This document shows, one piece after another, positions 49,605-57,836 of a stretch of DNA of 64,000 nt. How positions within the stretch are numbered: position 1 is the first letter of the stretch; each line of letters begins with the position of its first letter. The DNA is from Clostridiales bacterium (GTDB taxonomy: Bacteria; Bacillota; Clostridia; Lachnospirales; Lachnospiraceae), in contig JAAYJU010000092.1 in the NCBI GenBank assembly GCA_012522735.1, positions 1-64,000 on the forward strand, in the 5' to 3' direction. Made by a program: the position numbers and the translations under genes. Under the pieces are notes generated by a model. It was not told where the DNA came from and did no database searches. It saw only the letters and a list, made by a program, of their open reading frames with translations.

Positions 49605-51245
49605 CTAGTTGATTCGCTTCATTCTCTTTACTAATGAGACGAATTCATCCTTGTATTCATCCTCCGAAATGTCCAGTTCCTCCACAATATCTATAATCAT
49701 ATCGTAGGAAGAATCCCCCTTCCACTTGCTTTCACGAAGAAGCATTCCGAATGCAGCGACTGAGCTTGCAAATGCCAGATTCTCAGGCATGGTAGATGTA
49801 TAATCACTCTCATCAACAGGGAATGATAGAAGCTGACTCTTATCTTCCTTAGGTTCCTTATATCTGATATTAACAGTAAGCCATTCATTACTATTTACTA
49901 GCTCCTTATCGGATTGATATTTTAAATCAGATTCAGCTATCTCCTGCTCGGATGAAGTCTCAATAATTTCATATAAAGCTGTTACCCTGTGACCTGCTCC
50001 AATTTCACCGGCATCCTTAGTATCATCGTTAAAATCCTCGGTATTTAGTAATCTGTTCTCATATCCGATAAGACGATACCCCTTAATATATGCGGGATTA
50101 AATTCCACCTGAAGCTTTACATCCTTAGCCACCGTAAATAGAGTTCCTCCCATTTCCTCTACGAGAACCTTCTTAGCCTCAAGTATCGAATCAATGTATG
50201 CATAATTACCATTGCCGTTATCGGCTAAGGTCTCCATCTTATTATCCTTAATATTACCTGTACCAAAACCAAGCACAGATAAGAATACACCCTTCTTTCT
50301 CTCTTTTTCAACTAGTCTCTTAAGCTCTCCTTCACTGGTTATACCGACATTCAAATCTCCGTCTGTAGCTAGTATTATTCGATTGTTTCCATCCTCAATG
50401 AAATACTCCTCCGCTAATTCATAAACTCTCTGGATTCCTGCTGCCCCGGCTGTCGATCCACCGGCAGATAAGTCCTCAATGGCAGAGACTATCTTCATAG
50501 TCTCATCGCCTCTGACACCTTCAAGAACCACTCTCTCACTTCCTGCATATGTTACTATGGATATCCTGTCATTCTCATTCAGATTCTCGGTAAGCATTAT
50601 AAATGCCTTCTGCATAAGAGGTAGCTTATCATCGGAGTACATCGATCCTGATACGTCAAGCAAAAATACTAAATTGGAGCTTGGACGGTCTGCTAGATCG
50701 ATATCCTTTGCCTGTAGTCCGATAAGCATAAGCTTTGCATCCTTATTCCATGGACATTCAGAAATCTCGGTATTTACTGAGAAAGGAACATCTCCACTTG
50801 GGCTCTCATAGTCATACCTAAAATAATTAATCATTTCCTCGATTCTTACTGCATCAGGAACAACCTTACCACCACTATTAATCATTCTTCTGATGTTACT
50901 GTAGGACGCTGTATCCACATCAATCGAAAATGTTGACATTGGATGATTTTTTACAGCCTTAAAATTATTCTCTGTTATCCCGCTATATTCCTCGGTATTA
51001 AATTCTTCATCGACGAATAAGCCATCCATTGTTTCATACTCAACCTCATACCCTGCAATACTATAGCTTGTGTTCAAATCAATAGTGGAATCCATATCCG
51101 ATTTTGTCTTGTAGCCATCGCTGTAAGTATAACTAGATTTGCCCGTGTCCTGGGTAAAGTTCTCGCTTTTTGCACAACCTGCAGCAATTAAAACCATTAC
51201 CACTACCATAAATACTGACAATAACCTCATAAATGTTTTCCTCAT
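49605..51245 (-). CDS. vWA-domain lipoprotein (YfbK-like)
   Basis: LIAAGCAKS lipobox; LVFLLDVSGSMYSDDKL MIDAS; HPMSTFSIDVDTASYSNIRRMI. Confidence 0.92.
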   Translation of the reverse strand: MRKTFMRLLSVFMVVVMVLIAAGCAKSENFTQDTGKSSYTYSDGYKTKSDMDSTIDLNTSYSIAGYEVEYETMDGLFVDEEFNTEEYSGITENNFKAVKNHPMSTFSIDVDTASYSNIRRMINSGGKVVPDAVRIEEMINYFRYDYESPSGDVPFSVNTEISECPWNKDAKLMLIGLQAKDIDLADRPSSNLVFLLDVSGSMYSDDKLPLMQKAFIMLTENLNENDRISIVTYAGSERVVLEGVRGDETMKIVSAIEDLSAGGSTAGAAGIQRVYELAEEYFIEDGNNRIILATDGDLNVGITSEGELKRLVEKERKKGVFLSVLGFGTGNIKDNKMETLADNGNGNYAYIDSILEAKKVLVEEMGGTLFTVAKDVKLQVEFNPAYIKGYRLIGYENRLLNTEDFNDDTKDAGEIGAGHRVTALYEIIETSSEQEIAESDLKYQSDKELVNSNEWLTVNIRYKEPKEDKSQLLSFPVDESDYTSTMPENLAFASSVAAFGMLLRESKWKGDSSYDMIIDIVEELDISEDEYKDEFVSLVKRMKRIN

Positions 51246-51433
51246 AAAAAACCCCTCCTCTATAACAATTTTTTCTTGTTAATAATTAGAAGAGAGGAAG
51301 AGGAAAAAGGTTCCATATGCAAAATAAATAAAAGTTTGTGCTAATAAAAATACATACGCTAACTTCCTTTAAAAAATAAAATGTGATATAATTATTGAAC
51401 ACAAACAACAAACATACATAACGGAGACTAAAA

Positions 51434-52225
51434 ATGAAAAGAACCTGGACAGAAGATTTTAAATATGGATTAAAGCGTGGACTGCCAATTGCCATGGGCT
51501 ATGTTCCCGTGTCATTTACCTTTGGGCTTATGGCTGTCTCGGGAGGAATACCGGCCTGGATGGCTATATTTATTTCTCTATCTAATCTGACCTCCGCTGG
51601 TCAGTTTGCGGGGACAAATCTGATTATTATGGGGGCTAGCTATCTTGAGATTACCTTAACCACATTTATTATTAATATTCGCTATATGCTTATGTCTTTA
51701 TCCTTAACGCAAAGGCTAGATAAAAGCATGAGTCTGCCTAAGCGCTTACTGGTTGGGTATGGTGTAACTGATGAGATTTTTTCGATTGCATCTATGGAGC
51801 AAGGAACACTTACCTTTCCATATCTTCTAGGTCTGATAATCGGTCCTGTACTTGGCTGGACCACGGGAACCGCCCTAGGGGCTATCATCAGCGCGGCTCT
51901 TTCAGAAAGTTTAAGTAGCGCCATGGGAATAGCTCTTTACGGGATGTTTATAGCTATTGTACTTCCAGTTGCAAAGAAATCAAAGCAGGTAACTATTATT
52001 GTAGCCATATCTGTAGCGATAGTATGTATCCTACGGTATATGCCCTTGTTTCAGATGATTTCATCAGGCTTTCGCGTTATTATTGCGACAATCATCGGCG
52101 CTGGAATCGGCGCTATCCTATTTCCCATTGAGGATGATAAGGTAGAGGATGAAGATAATTTAGGCGAACAGTATGTACCTTCTCGCTCTAGCTGTGAACA
52201 TGGGGGAAGGGGGTCTATAGAATGA
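51434..52225 (+). CDS. azlC: Branched-chain amino acid permease AzlC
   Basis: GLPIAMGYVPVSFTFGLMA, LSNLTSAGQFAG. Confidence 0.94.
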   Translation: MKRTWTEDFKYGLKRGLPIAMGYVPVSFTFGLMAVSGGIPAWMAIFISLSNLTSAGQFAGTNLIIMGASYLEITLTTFIINIRYMLMSLSLTQRLDKSMSLPKRLLVGYGVTDEIFSIASMEQGTLTFPYLLGLIIGPVLGWTTGTALGAIISAALSESLSSAMGIALYGMFIAIVLPVAKKSKQVTIIVAISVAIVCILRYMPLFQMISSGFRVIIATIIGAGIGAILFPIEDDKVEDEDNLGEQYVPSRSSCEHGGRGSIE

Positions 52226-52530
52226 ATCTAACATATGCTTTTATAGCTGTTATCCTTATGGCTTTAGTAACCTATTTCCCAAGAGTTCTGCCAATCGTGG
52301 TTTTTAGAAAAGAGATAAAATCAAAATATATAAAATCCTTCCTTAGATATGTACCCTATGCGGTACTTGGAGCACTAACATTTCCTGATATTTTCTATTC
52401 TACCAAAAATATTACCACCGCCATATGTGGGACTGTCGTTGCGTTATTTCTTGCATATAAAGAAAAAAGCCTGGTTGTGGTGGCTATCGGGGCAATACTT
52501 GCGGTTTATATAAGTGGGTTGTTTTTATAG
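52222..52530 (+). CDS. azlD: AzlD family protein
   Basis: YFPRVLPIVVFR, overlaps azlC. Confidence 0.92.
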   Translation: MNLTYAFIAVILMALVTYFPRVLPIVVFRKEIKSKYIKSFLRYVPYAVLGALTFPDIFYSTKNITTAICGTVVALFLAYKEKSLVVVAIGAILAVYISGLFL

Positions 52531-52589
52531 TTGTATCTATTGGGTAAAATATGGTATACTTAGCCATAAGTAGATTATATAAAATAATT

Positions 52590-52711
52590 TCCAAGGAGGC
52601 TTATATGAGAATAGGTATAAATCTTGCATAGCATTGGCTATTGCAGTTTAGTCAAATAAATTTGTTATAGCCATTGCTAATCCTAAGCAAATATATTATT
52701 AGGAGGGCAAA
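52590..52711 (+). promoter_or_regulatory. uORF-hairpin leader 1 (candidate translational attenuator)
   Basis: AAGGAGG-ATG AGA ATA GGT ATA AAT CTT GCA TAG (52605..52631), then TAGCATTGGCTAT...ATAGCCATTGCTA and TCCTAA...TTAGGA pairing at the downstream RBS. Confidence 0.75.
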
Positions 52712-52987
52712 ATGGGCTATTTTAGAGCAGAAGAAATTCTGCCATCGAATATTATTAAGTTAATTCAGAATTACATTGATGGGGAGAATATCTATATTCC
52801 GAGAAAAGAAAGTAATAAGAAGGAATGGGGTTCCCAGACATTGATTAGGCAAGAATTATCGGATAGAAATTCCTCGATTTATTGTGATTATCAGAAGGGT
52901 TATAAGGTATCCGAATTAGCAACAAAGTATTTCTTGTCAGAAAAAAGCATACATCGTATTGTACGTGAATGTAAAAATAATAACTAA
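52712..52987 (+). CDS. CD3324 family protein (HTH-like C-terminus)
   Basis: MGYFRAEEILPSNIIKLIQNYIDGENIYIPRKE...GYKVSELATKYFLSEKSIHRIVRECK. Confidence 0.88.
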   Translation: MGYFRAEEILPSNIIKLIQNYIDGENIYIPRKESNKKEWGSQTLIRQELSDRNSSIYCDYQKGYKVSELATKYFLSEKSIHRIVRECKNNN

Positions 52988-52989
52988 TT

Positions 52990-53027
52990 CATTGAGTCGG
53001 TTCTTAAAACCGGCTCAATCTTTTTTA
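52990..53027 (+). terminator. Intrinsic terminator after CD3324-like gene
   Basis: TTGAGTCGGTTCTTAAAACCGGCTCAATCTTTTTT. Confidence 0.9.
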
Positions 53028-53089
53028 TAAAAATACTTAAGATAGTTTTATAGATATATAAATGCTAGAATCTTATATGAAGAAAAACA

Positions 53090-53210
53090 AAGAAAGGATT
53101 TTATATATGACTACTCCCGTATGTTTTGCATAGCGAAGGCTATTGCAAATATAACAAATTAATATGTAATAGCCTTTGCAAATCCTAAGTCCAATATAAG
53201 GAGATGCAAA
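53090..53210 (+). promoter_or_regulatory. uORF-hairpin leader 2 (candidate translational attenuator)
   Basis: ATG ACT ACT CCC GTA TGT TTT GCA TAG (53107..53133), then AAGGCTATT...AATAGCCTT and AATCCTAAG...AAGGAG pairing. Confidence 0.75.
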
Positions 53211-53561
53211 ATGAGCTATTTAAAAAATAATAAATATATTTCATCCTCAAATGAATCATTTAGAGTAATTCGTAAATGCTCTGTCTGTGGAAAAAAGGCT
53301 ATATTTATTAATAGTAATAAATTTCGGGTTAATGCTAATGGTAGTCGAATTGATGTGTGGTTAATATATCAATGTAAGAAATGTAAGCATACTTACAATC
53401 TGACTATATACGAAAGGGTAAGAAAGGATGCTCTATCCTTAGAGCTATATACGGGCTTTATTGAAAATGATGATGAACTAGCTAGGGTATATGGTAGAGA
53501 TAAATCCCTATTTGTGAAAAACAAGGCTGAGATAGACCTTAGAAGTGGCCCAAGATATTAA
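53211..53561 (+). CDS. DUF1062-like zinc-ribbon protein
   Basis: KCSVCGKKAIFINSNKFRVNANGSRIDVWLIYQCKKCKHTYNLTIYERV. Confidence 0.82.
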   Translation: MSYLKNNKYISSSNESFRVIRKCSVCGKKAIFINSNKFRVNANGSRIDVWLIYQCKKCKHTYNLTIYERVRKDALSLELYTGFIENDDELARVYGRDKSLFVKNKAEIDLRSGPRY

Positions 53562-53590
53562 ATGATATTTATAGACTGTTTCAAAAAATA

Positions 53591-53640
53591 TATAGGAGGT
53601 TGCTTGTATTTCATATAAGCAACCTCCATACATTTTTATA
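53591..53640 (+). terminator. Intrinsic terminator after DUF1062-like gene
   Basis: GGAGGTTGCTT...AAGCAACCTCC followed by T-rich sequence. Confidence 0.85.
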
Positions 53641-53680
53641 TTCCGCTTCATTTGCGCTTAGTAACTTAACCTAATTATAA

Positions 53681-54127
53681 TTATATGATATGTCCGCCTG
53701 GTTCTGAAATGTTCTTTAGAGCTTCTTCAGCACTATTTTTCGCAGAGGACTCAAGAGATATGTCACCCAGAGAAACTATACCAACTAAGCTATTATTCTC
53801 GACTATAGGAAGTCTCCTAATCCTACGATCACTCATTATACTAGCTGCATCCTGAACATCCATATCAGGATTTCCTACAACCAGATTCGTAGACATAACA
53901 TCGCATACTCTTTGGTTGTCTACCTGTCCCGGTGCTACAGACCTTACGGCAATATCACGATCAGTTATAATGCCAATTATTTTATCATCGGTACATACAG
54001 GGATTGATCCAACATCATATTGCTTCATAAGCCTGGCCGCTCTCTCAATTGTATCGTCAGACCGAAGTGTGGCAATATCCTTTGTCATAATATCTCTAAT
54101 TTTCATAATATTCCTCCAATCTATCAT
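53681..54127 (-). CDS. CBS-domain protein
   Basis: Two CBS repeats: RDIMTKDIATLRSDDTIERAARLM, GIITDRDIAVR; CDVMSTNLVV, GIVSLGDIS. Confidence 0.95.
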   Translation of the reverse strand: MIDWRNIMKIRDIMTKDIATLRSDDTIERAARLMKQYDVGSIPVCTDDKIIGIITDRDIAVRSVAPGQVDNQRVCDVMSTNLVVGNPDMDVQDAASIMSDRRIRRLPIVENNSLVGIVSLGDISLESSAKNSAEEALKNISEPGGHII

Positions 54128-54248
54128 TTAGCTGCGAATTTGTGCTTCATCACTATTTAGCACTTTCATTGATAGATTTCCCTTGGAGGATTAATTTTAT
54201 TATAATATGTTGGCAAATTTCTTTCCTCTCCGGTTATTATCTTATAAC

Positions 54249-55049
54249 CTATAACATGAATTTCTCTATGACATGAGCCACCCCATCATCTTCATTTGAT
54301 AGGGTAATATAGTCTGCTATCGCCTTAACATCATCTGTGGCATTGCCCATGGCAATACCTAATCCTGCATATTCTATCATGGCGATATCATTTCCTGCAT
54401 CACCTATACATATTACTTCATCAGGTTCTATTCCTAGCTGTCTTGCAATAAGCGAGACTCCAACCCCTTTATCAACTCCCTTATTCAAGAACTCTAAGAA
54501 AATAGGCGCGCTTCTTAGTATACTGTATTTTTCTTCCACCCACTCCGGAATTAGAGGAATGATAGCATCTAATCTCTTGGGATCATCTATGAACATAACC
54601 TTAATAATATTCGTAGAACTATCTATGTCTTCTATAGGCTCTACGATAATTGGAATTTTATTAATAGTGGACTCTATAAGGGTATATGGATTACTCCTAG
54701 GTGTCAGCACACTGCTTTCGGTCAAAGCATGTATATAAACCCCCAACTCTTTACTTACTGTATATAATTCTTTATAGGAATCTAATGATAGGGGACTCAG
54801 TTTAAGGACCTTGCCAGCCTTTGTATTTTGAACGAGTGCTCCGTTATATGTAACCACAAAATCATTTTCACCCAATAAATTCAATTCCTCAATATAAGGT
54901 ATTATCCCATGAAAGGGTCTTCCTGTAGCCAGAACCACACTTATTCCTTTTTCCTTCAGTTTACGAATATCTTCCCTACATCTATTGGATATTTCCTTCT
55001 TTTCATTTAGAAGTGTTCCATCCATATCAATGGCAATCAATTTATACAT
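54249..55049 (-). CDS. Cof-type HAD-superfamily hydrolase
   Basis: IAIDMDGTLLNEKKEIS, ATGRPFHG, GVGVSLIARQLGI, GDAGNDIAMIEYAGLGIAMGNA. Confidence 0.96.
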   Translation of the reverse strand: MYKLIAIDMDGTLLNEKKEISNRCREDIRKLKEKGISVVLATGRPFHGIIPYIEELNLLGENDFVVTYNGALVQNTKAGKVLKLSPLSLDSYKELYTVSKELGVYIHALTESSVLTPRSNPYTLIESTINKIPIIVEPIEDIDSSTNIIKVMFIDDPKRLDAIIPLIPEWVEEKYSILRSAPIFLEFLNKGVDKGVGVSLIARQLGIEPDEVICIGDAGNDIAMIEYAGLGIAMGNATDDVKAIADYITLSNEDDGVAHVIEKFML

Positions 55050-55307
55050 TATCTGTCTCCTTACGCTGTGAATAATCTTGCTTCATGTCATTTGTTCTCT
55101 TCTTGAACAAAGACATTCCTATTCTATATTAAGTAGTCCTTTTATGCAAATTAATATAATAGATTGACATCTTTACTAATATTTCGCTTTTTATCTCTCT
55201 TGTTATCCTGTATAATAATATAAAATCATACTATGAATAAATTCTTAATGATTTAGGGAAAGCATGGTATAAGTCAGAGGGCGGGTTCACCCTGGGGAGG
55301 AAAGTAT

Positions 55308-55982
55308 ATGAAGGTTGCAGTATTGCACGGGCAAAAGCATAAAGGAAGTACATATCACATAACCAAATTATTAGTAGATAAGCTGGACTGTGCCAAAGAG
55401 GATGTCAAGGAATTTTGTGCAAATGACATCTCGGATTGTATTGGTTGCTTTCAGTGCATTATTAAGGGAGAAGAAAACTGTCCACATCGTAGTCAGACAG
55501 AAGAAATTATAAAAGCAATAGAGGAGGCTGATATTATTATATTTGATTCTCCGAATTACGTTATGAATATGTCGGGACAATTAAAAACCTTTTTTGATCA
55601 TATGGCATATCGGTGGATATCCCACAGACCACACCCTTCAATGAGGCGAAAAATCGGAGTTGCCATCTCAACTACCGCAGGAGCGGGTGCCGGTAGGGTA
55701 ACTAAGCTTATTTCATCTCAGATGTTTTGGTGGTCGGTAGGAAAAACATATAAGATACCTATGGCTGTAGCTGCTATGAACTGGGGAACAGTAAAAGATA
55801 AAATTAAGATCAAGGCCGAGAAGAAAACCACAAAAGTCGCCAATGCTATTAATAAAAAATATAGATATGTAAAGCCTGGTATTAAAGCCAGATTTATGTT
55901 TAATCTTATGAAGAATATGCAAAAGAGTAATGATTATAATCCGGTCGACTCAAATTATTGGAAGGAGCAGGGTTGGATTTAA
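55308..55982 (+). CDS. NAD(P)H-dependent FMN reductase / flavodoxin-fold protein
   Basis: VAVLHGQKHKGSTYHITKLLVDKL, CIGCFQCI, DSPNYVMNMSGQLKTFFDHMAYRW. Confidence 0.9.
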   Translation: MKVAVLHGQKHKGSTYHITKLLVDKLDCAKEDVKEFCANDISDCIGCFQCIIKGEENCPHRSQTEEIIKAIEEADIIIFDSPNYVMNMSGQLKTFFDHMAYRWISHRPHPSMRRKIGVAISTTAGAGAGRVTKLISSQMFWWSVGKTYKIPMAVAAMNWGTVKDKIKIKAEKKTTKVANAINKKYRYVKPGIKARFMFNLMKNMQKSNDYNPVDSNYWKEQGWI

Positions 55983-56095
55983 ATTATTTAGCTATATTAT
56001 TGATTTCTGATTGACTTCTTTACCTTTCAGTGCTAATATACTGATAAATTCGAAAGGATATATTTATCATGCATAGTCTATGTTTTAATAAGCTA

Positions 56096-56238
56096 AATAG
56101 GGACAACGATTTCTAGCGCATGTATCTATGAGTTAACAATCATAGGTGCAGGCGCTCTAAGTCTTGTGCCTATGTGGAAATATTTTTAAGAGCCACATTG
56201 GTATATAAATATTACTGATGAGGCTCTTATTTTATTAT
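56096..56238 (+). ncRNA. Long imperfect hairpin followed by an intrinsic terminator (candidate structured leader RNA)
   Basis: ATAGGGACAACGATTTCTAGCGC...GCGCTCTAAGTCTTGTGCCTAT with several U.G pairs on the + strand; AAGAGCC...GGCTCTTATTTTATT. Confidence 0.5.
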
Positions 56239-56419
56239 TCTTTATGAGCTATTATATGCTCTACAATGAAGGGAAGTGGTGGGATGAGACATTTTGACGA
56301 TGTCTTTATGGATATAAACATAATGAAGTTTTACTTATATGAAATGAAACCAATTATTCATGACTAAGAATTTCTAATTATATTATTATGCTATATGTCA
56401 TAAAATATGGAGGTTATAT

Positions 56420-57745
56420 ATGAAATTAATAGACGGGAATTTAGAAACTACAAATATAGAAGTAGAGAATACAATAAATCATATAGGCAAAAGAGTAAGT
56501 CTACACGGAAGTATTTATAAGATTAGAAGGATGAGCGGCTTTGCCTTTGTTCTGCTTAGGACCAAAAGAGAAATTATTCAATGCATATATAGTGAAGAAT
56601 TCTCTAATTTCAACCTAGAGACACTTAAAGAAGAAAGCTGTATAAAGCTAACCGCTGATGTAATTAAAGAGGAACGTTCCAAATTAGGATGGGAGCTTCG
56701 AATGGTAGAAATAGATATACTATCAGAGCCCCTAGCCGAGAGTCCTATTGTTATTAATAATAAGCTTGTTGATACTTCTCTTGAAAATCTGTTGGATTAT
56801 AGACCGATAACTCTACGAAATGAAAAGGAAAGAGCCATATTTAGGCTTCAGGCTGGTGTATGCAAGGGCTTTCGGAAGTTTTTATCAGAGCAAGGCTTTA
56901 CAGAAATACACTCTCCTAAAATAGTATCTGCCGGTGCAGAGGGAGGGGCCAACATCTTTCATCTGAACTATTTTGGAAAGGATGCATATCTGGCCCAGAG
57001 CCCACAGTTTTACAAGCAGATGATGGTTGGAGTATATGAAAGGGTCTATGAGATCGCCCCTGTATTTCGTGCAGAACAGCATGATACCTCAAGGCATCTT
57101 AATGAATATATAAGCGTTGACTTTGAAATGGGATATATCGAAAGCTTCGAAGACATTATGAACATGGAAGTTGGAATGCTAAGCTATGCTCTGGAAGAAC
57201 TAAAAGAAAATTATGTCCATGAACTGGAGCTACTAAAGGTAGCCCTTCCGAATGTATCAACTATTCCATCAATAAAATTTATGGTAGCCAAAGAATTAAT
57301 CTCAAAAAAGTATAACAGAGCTATTAAGGATTTCGAAGATTTCGAACCCGAAGAAGAAAAGCTACTCTCAGAAGCTATCAAGAAGGAAACCGGTTCAGAA
57401 TTCGTATTTGTGACCCATTATCCGACTGCAAAGAGACCATTTTATGCTATGGAAGACCCTAGTAATCCAACTGAAACCCTAAGCTTTGACCTGCTATTTC
57501 GCGGTCTTGAGATAACAACCGGTGGACAAAGGATTCATAACTACAAGGAACAGATATCGAAGATGAAAAGCCTGAATATGAAGGTAGAGCTATTTGAAAG
57601 TTACCTCATGATGCATAAGTATGGAATGCCACCCCACGGTGGTCTAGGCCTTGGCTTAGAACGTTTCACTAGCAAGCTACTTAATCAGGATAACGTAAGA
57701 TTATCAACCCTATTTCCTAGAGACATCAATCGAGTGACACCTTAA
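56420..57745 (+). CDS. Archaeal-type aspartate--tRNA(Asx) ligase / AsnRS-like
   Basis: class II motifs: YKQMMVGVYERVYEIAPVFRAEQHDTSRHLNEY; GGLGLGLERFTSKLL; OB-fold N-terminus. Confidence 0.93.
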   Translation: MKLIDGNLETTNIEVENTINHIGKRVSLHGSIYKIRRMSGFAFVLLRTKREIIQCIYSEEFSNFNLETLKEESCIKLTADVIKEERSKLGWELRMVEIDILSEPLAESPIVINNKLVDTSLENLLDYRPITLRNEKERAIFRLQAGVCKGFRKFLSEQGFTEIHSPKIVSAGAEGGANIFHLNYFGKDAYLAQSPQFYKQMMVGVYERVYEIAPVFRAEQHDTSRHLNEYISVDFEMGYIESFEDIMNMEVGMLSYALEELKENYVHELELLKVALPNVSTIPSIKFMVAKELISKKYNRAIKDFEDFEPEEEKLLSEAIKKETGSEFVFVTHYPTAKRPFYAMEDPSNPTETLSFDLLFRGLEITTGGQRIHNYKEQISKMKSLNMKVELFESYLMMHKYGMPPHGGLGLGLERFTSKLLNQDNVRLSTLFPRDINRVTP

Positions 57746-57763
57746 AAATTTAGTAACATATCT

Positions 57764-57836
57764 GTAATGGTGTCAGGCACCATTACGAATTTATTAAATG
57801 TTGTTAACATCCTTGTAATGGTGCCTGACACCATTA
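57764..57836. repeat. Pair of GGTGTCAGGCACC / GGTGCCTGACACC palindromic (REP-like) elements
   Basis: GTAATGGTGTCAGGCACCATTAC (57764..57786) and its reverse-complement core GTAATGGTGCCTGACACCATTA (57815..57836). Confidence 0.85.

Noticed and set aside
56096-56420. T-box riboswitch upstream of the aspS2-like gene
   Set aside because: No T-box antiterminator core (AGGGTGGNACCGCG-like) seen; the hairpin and terminator do not follow T-box layout.
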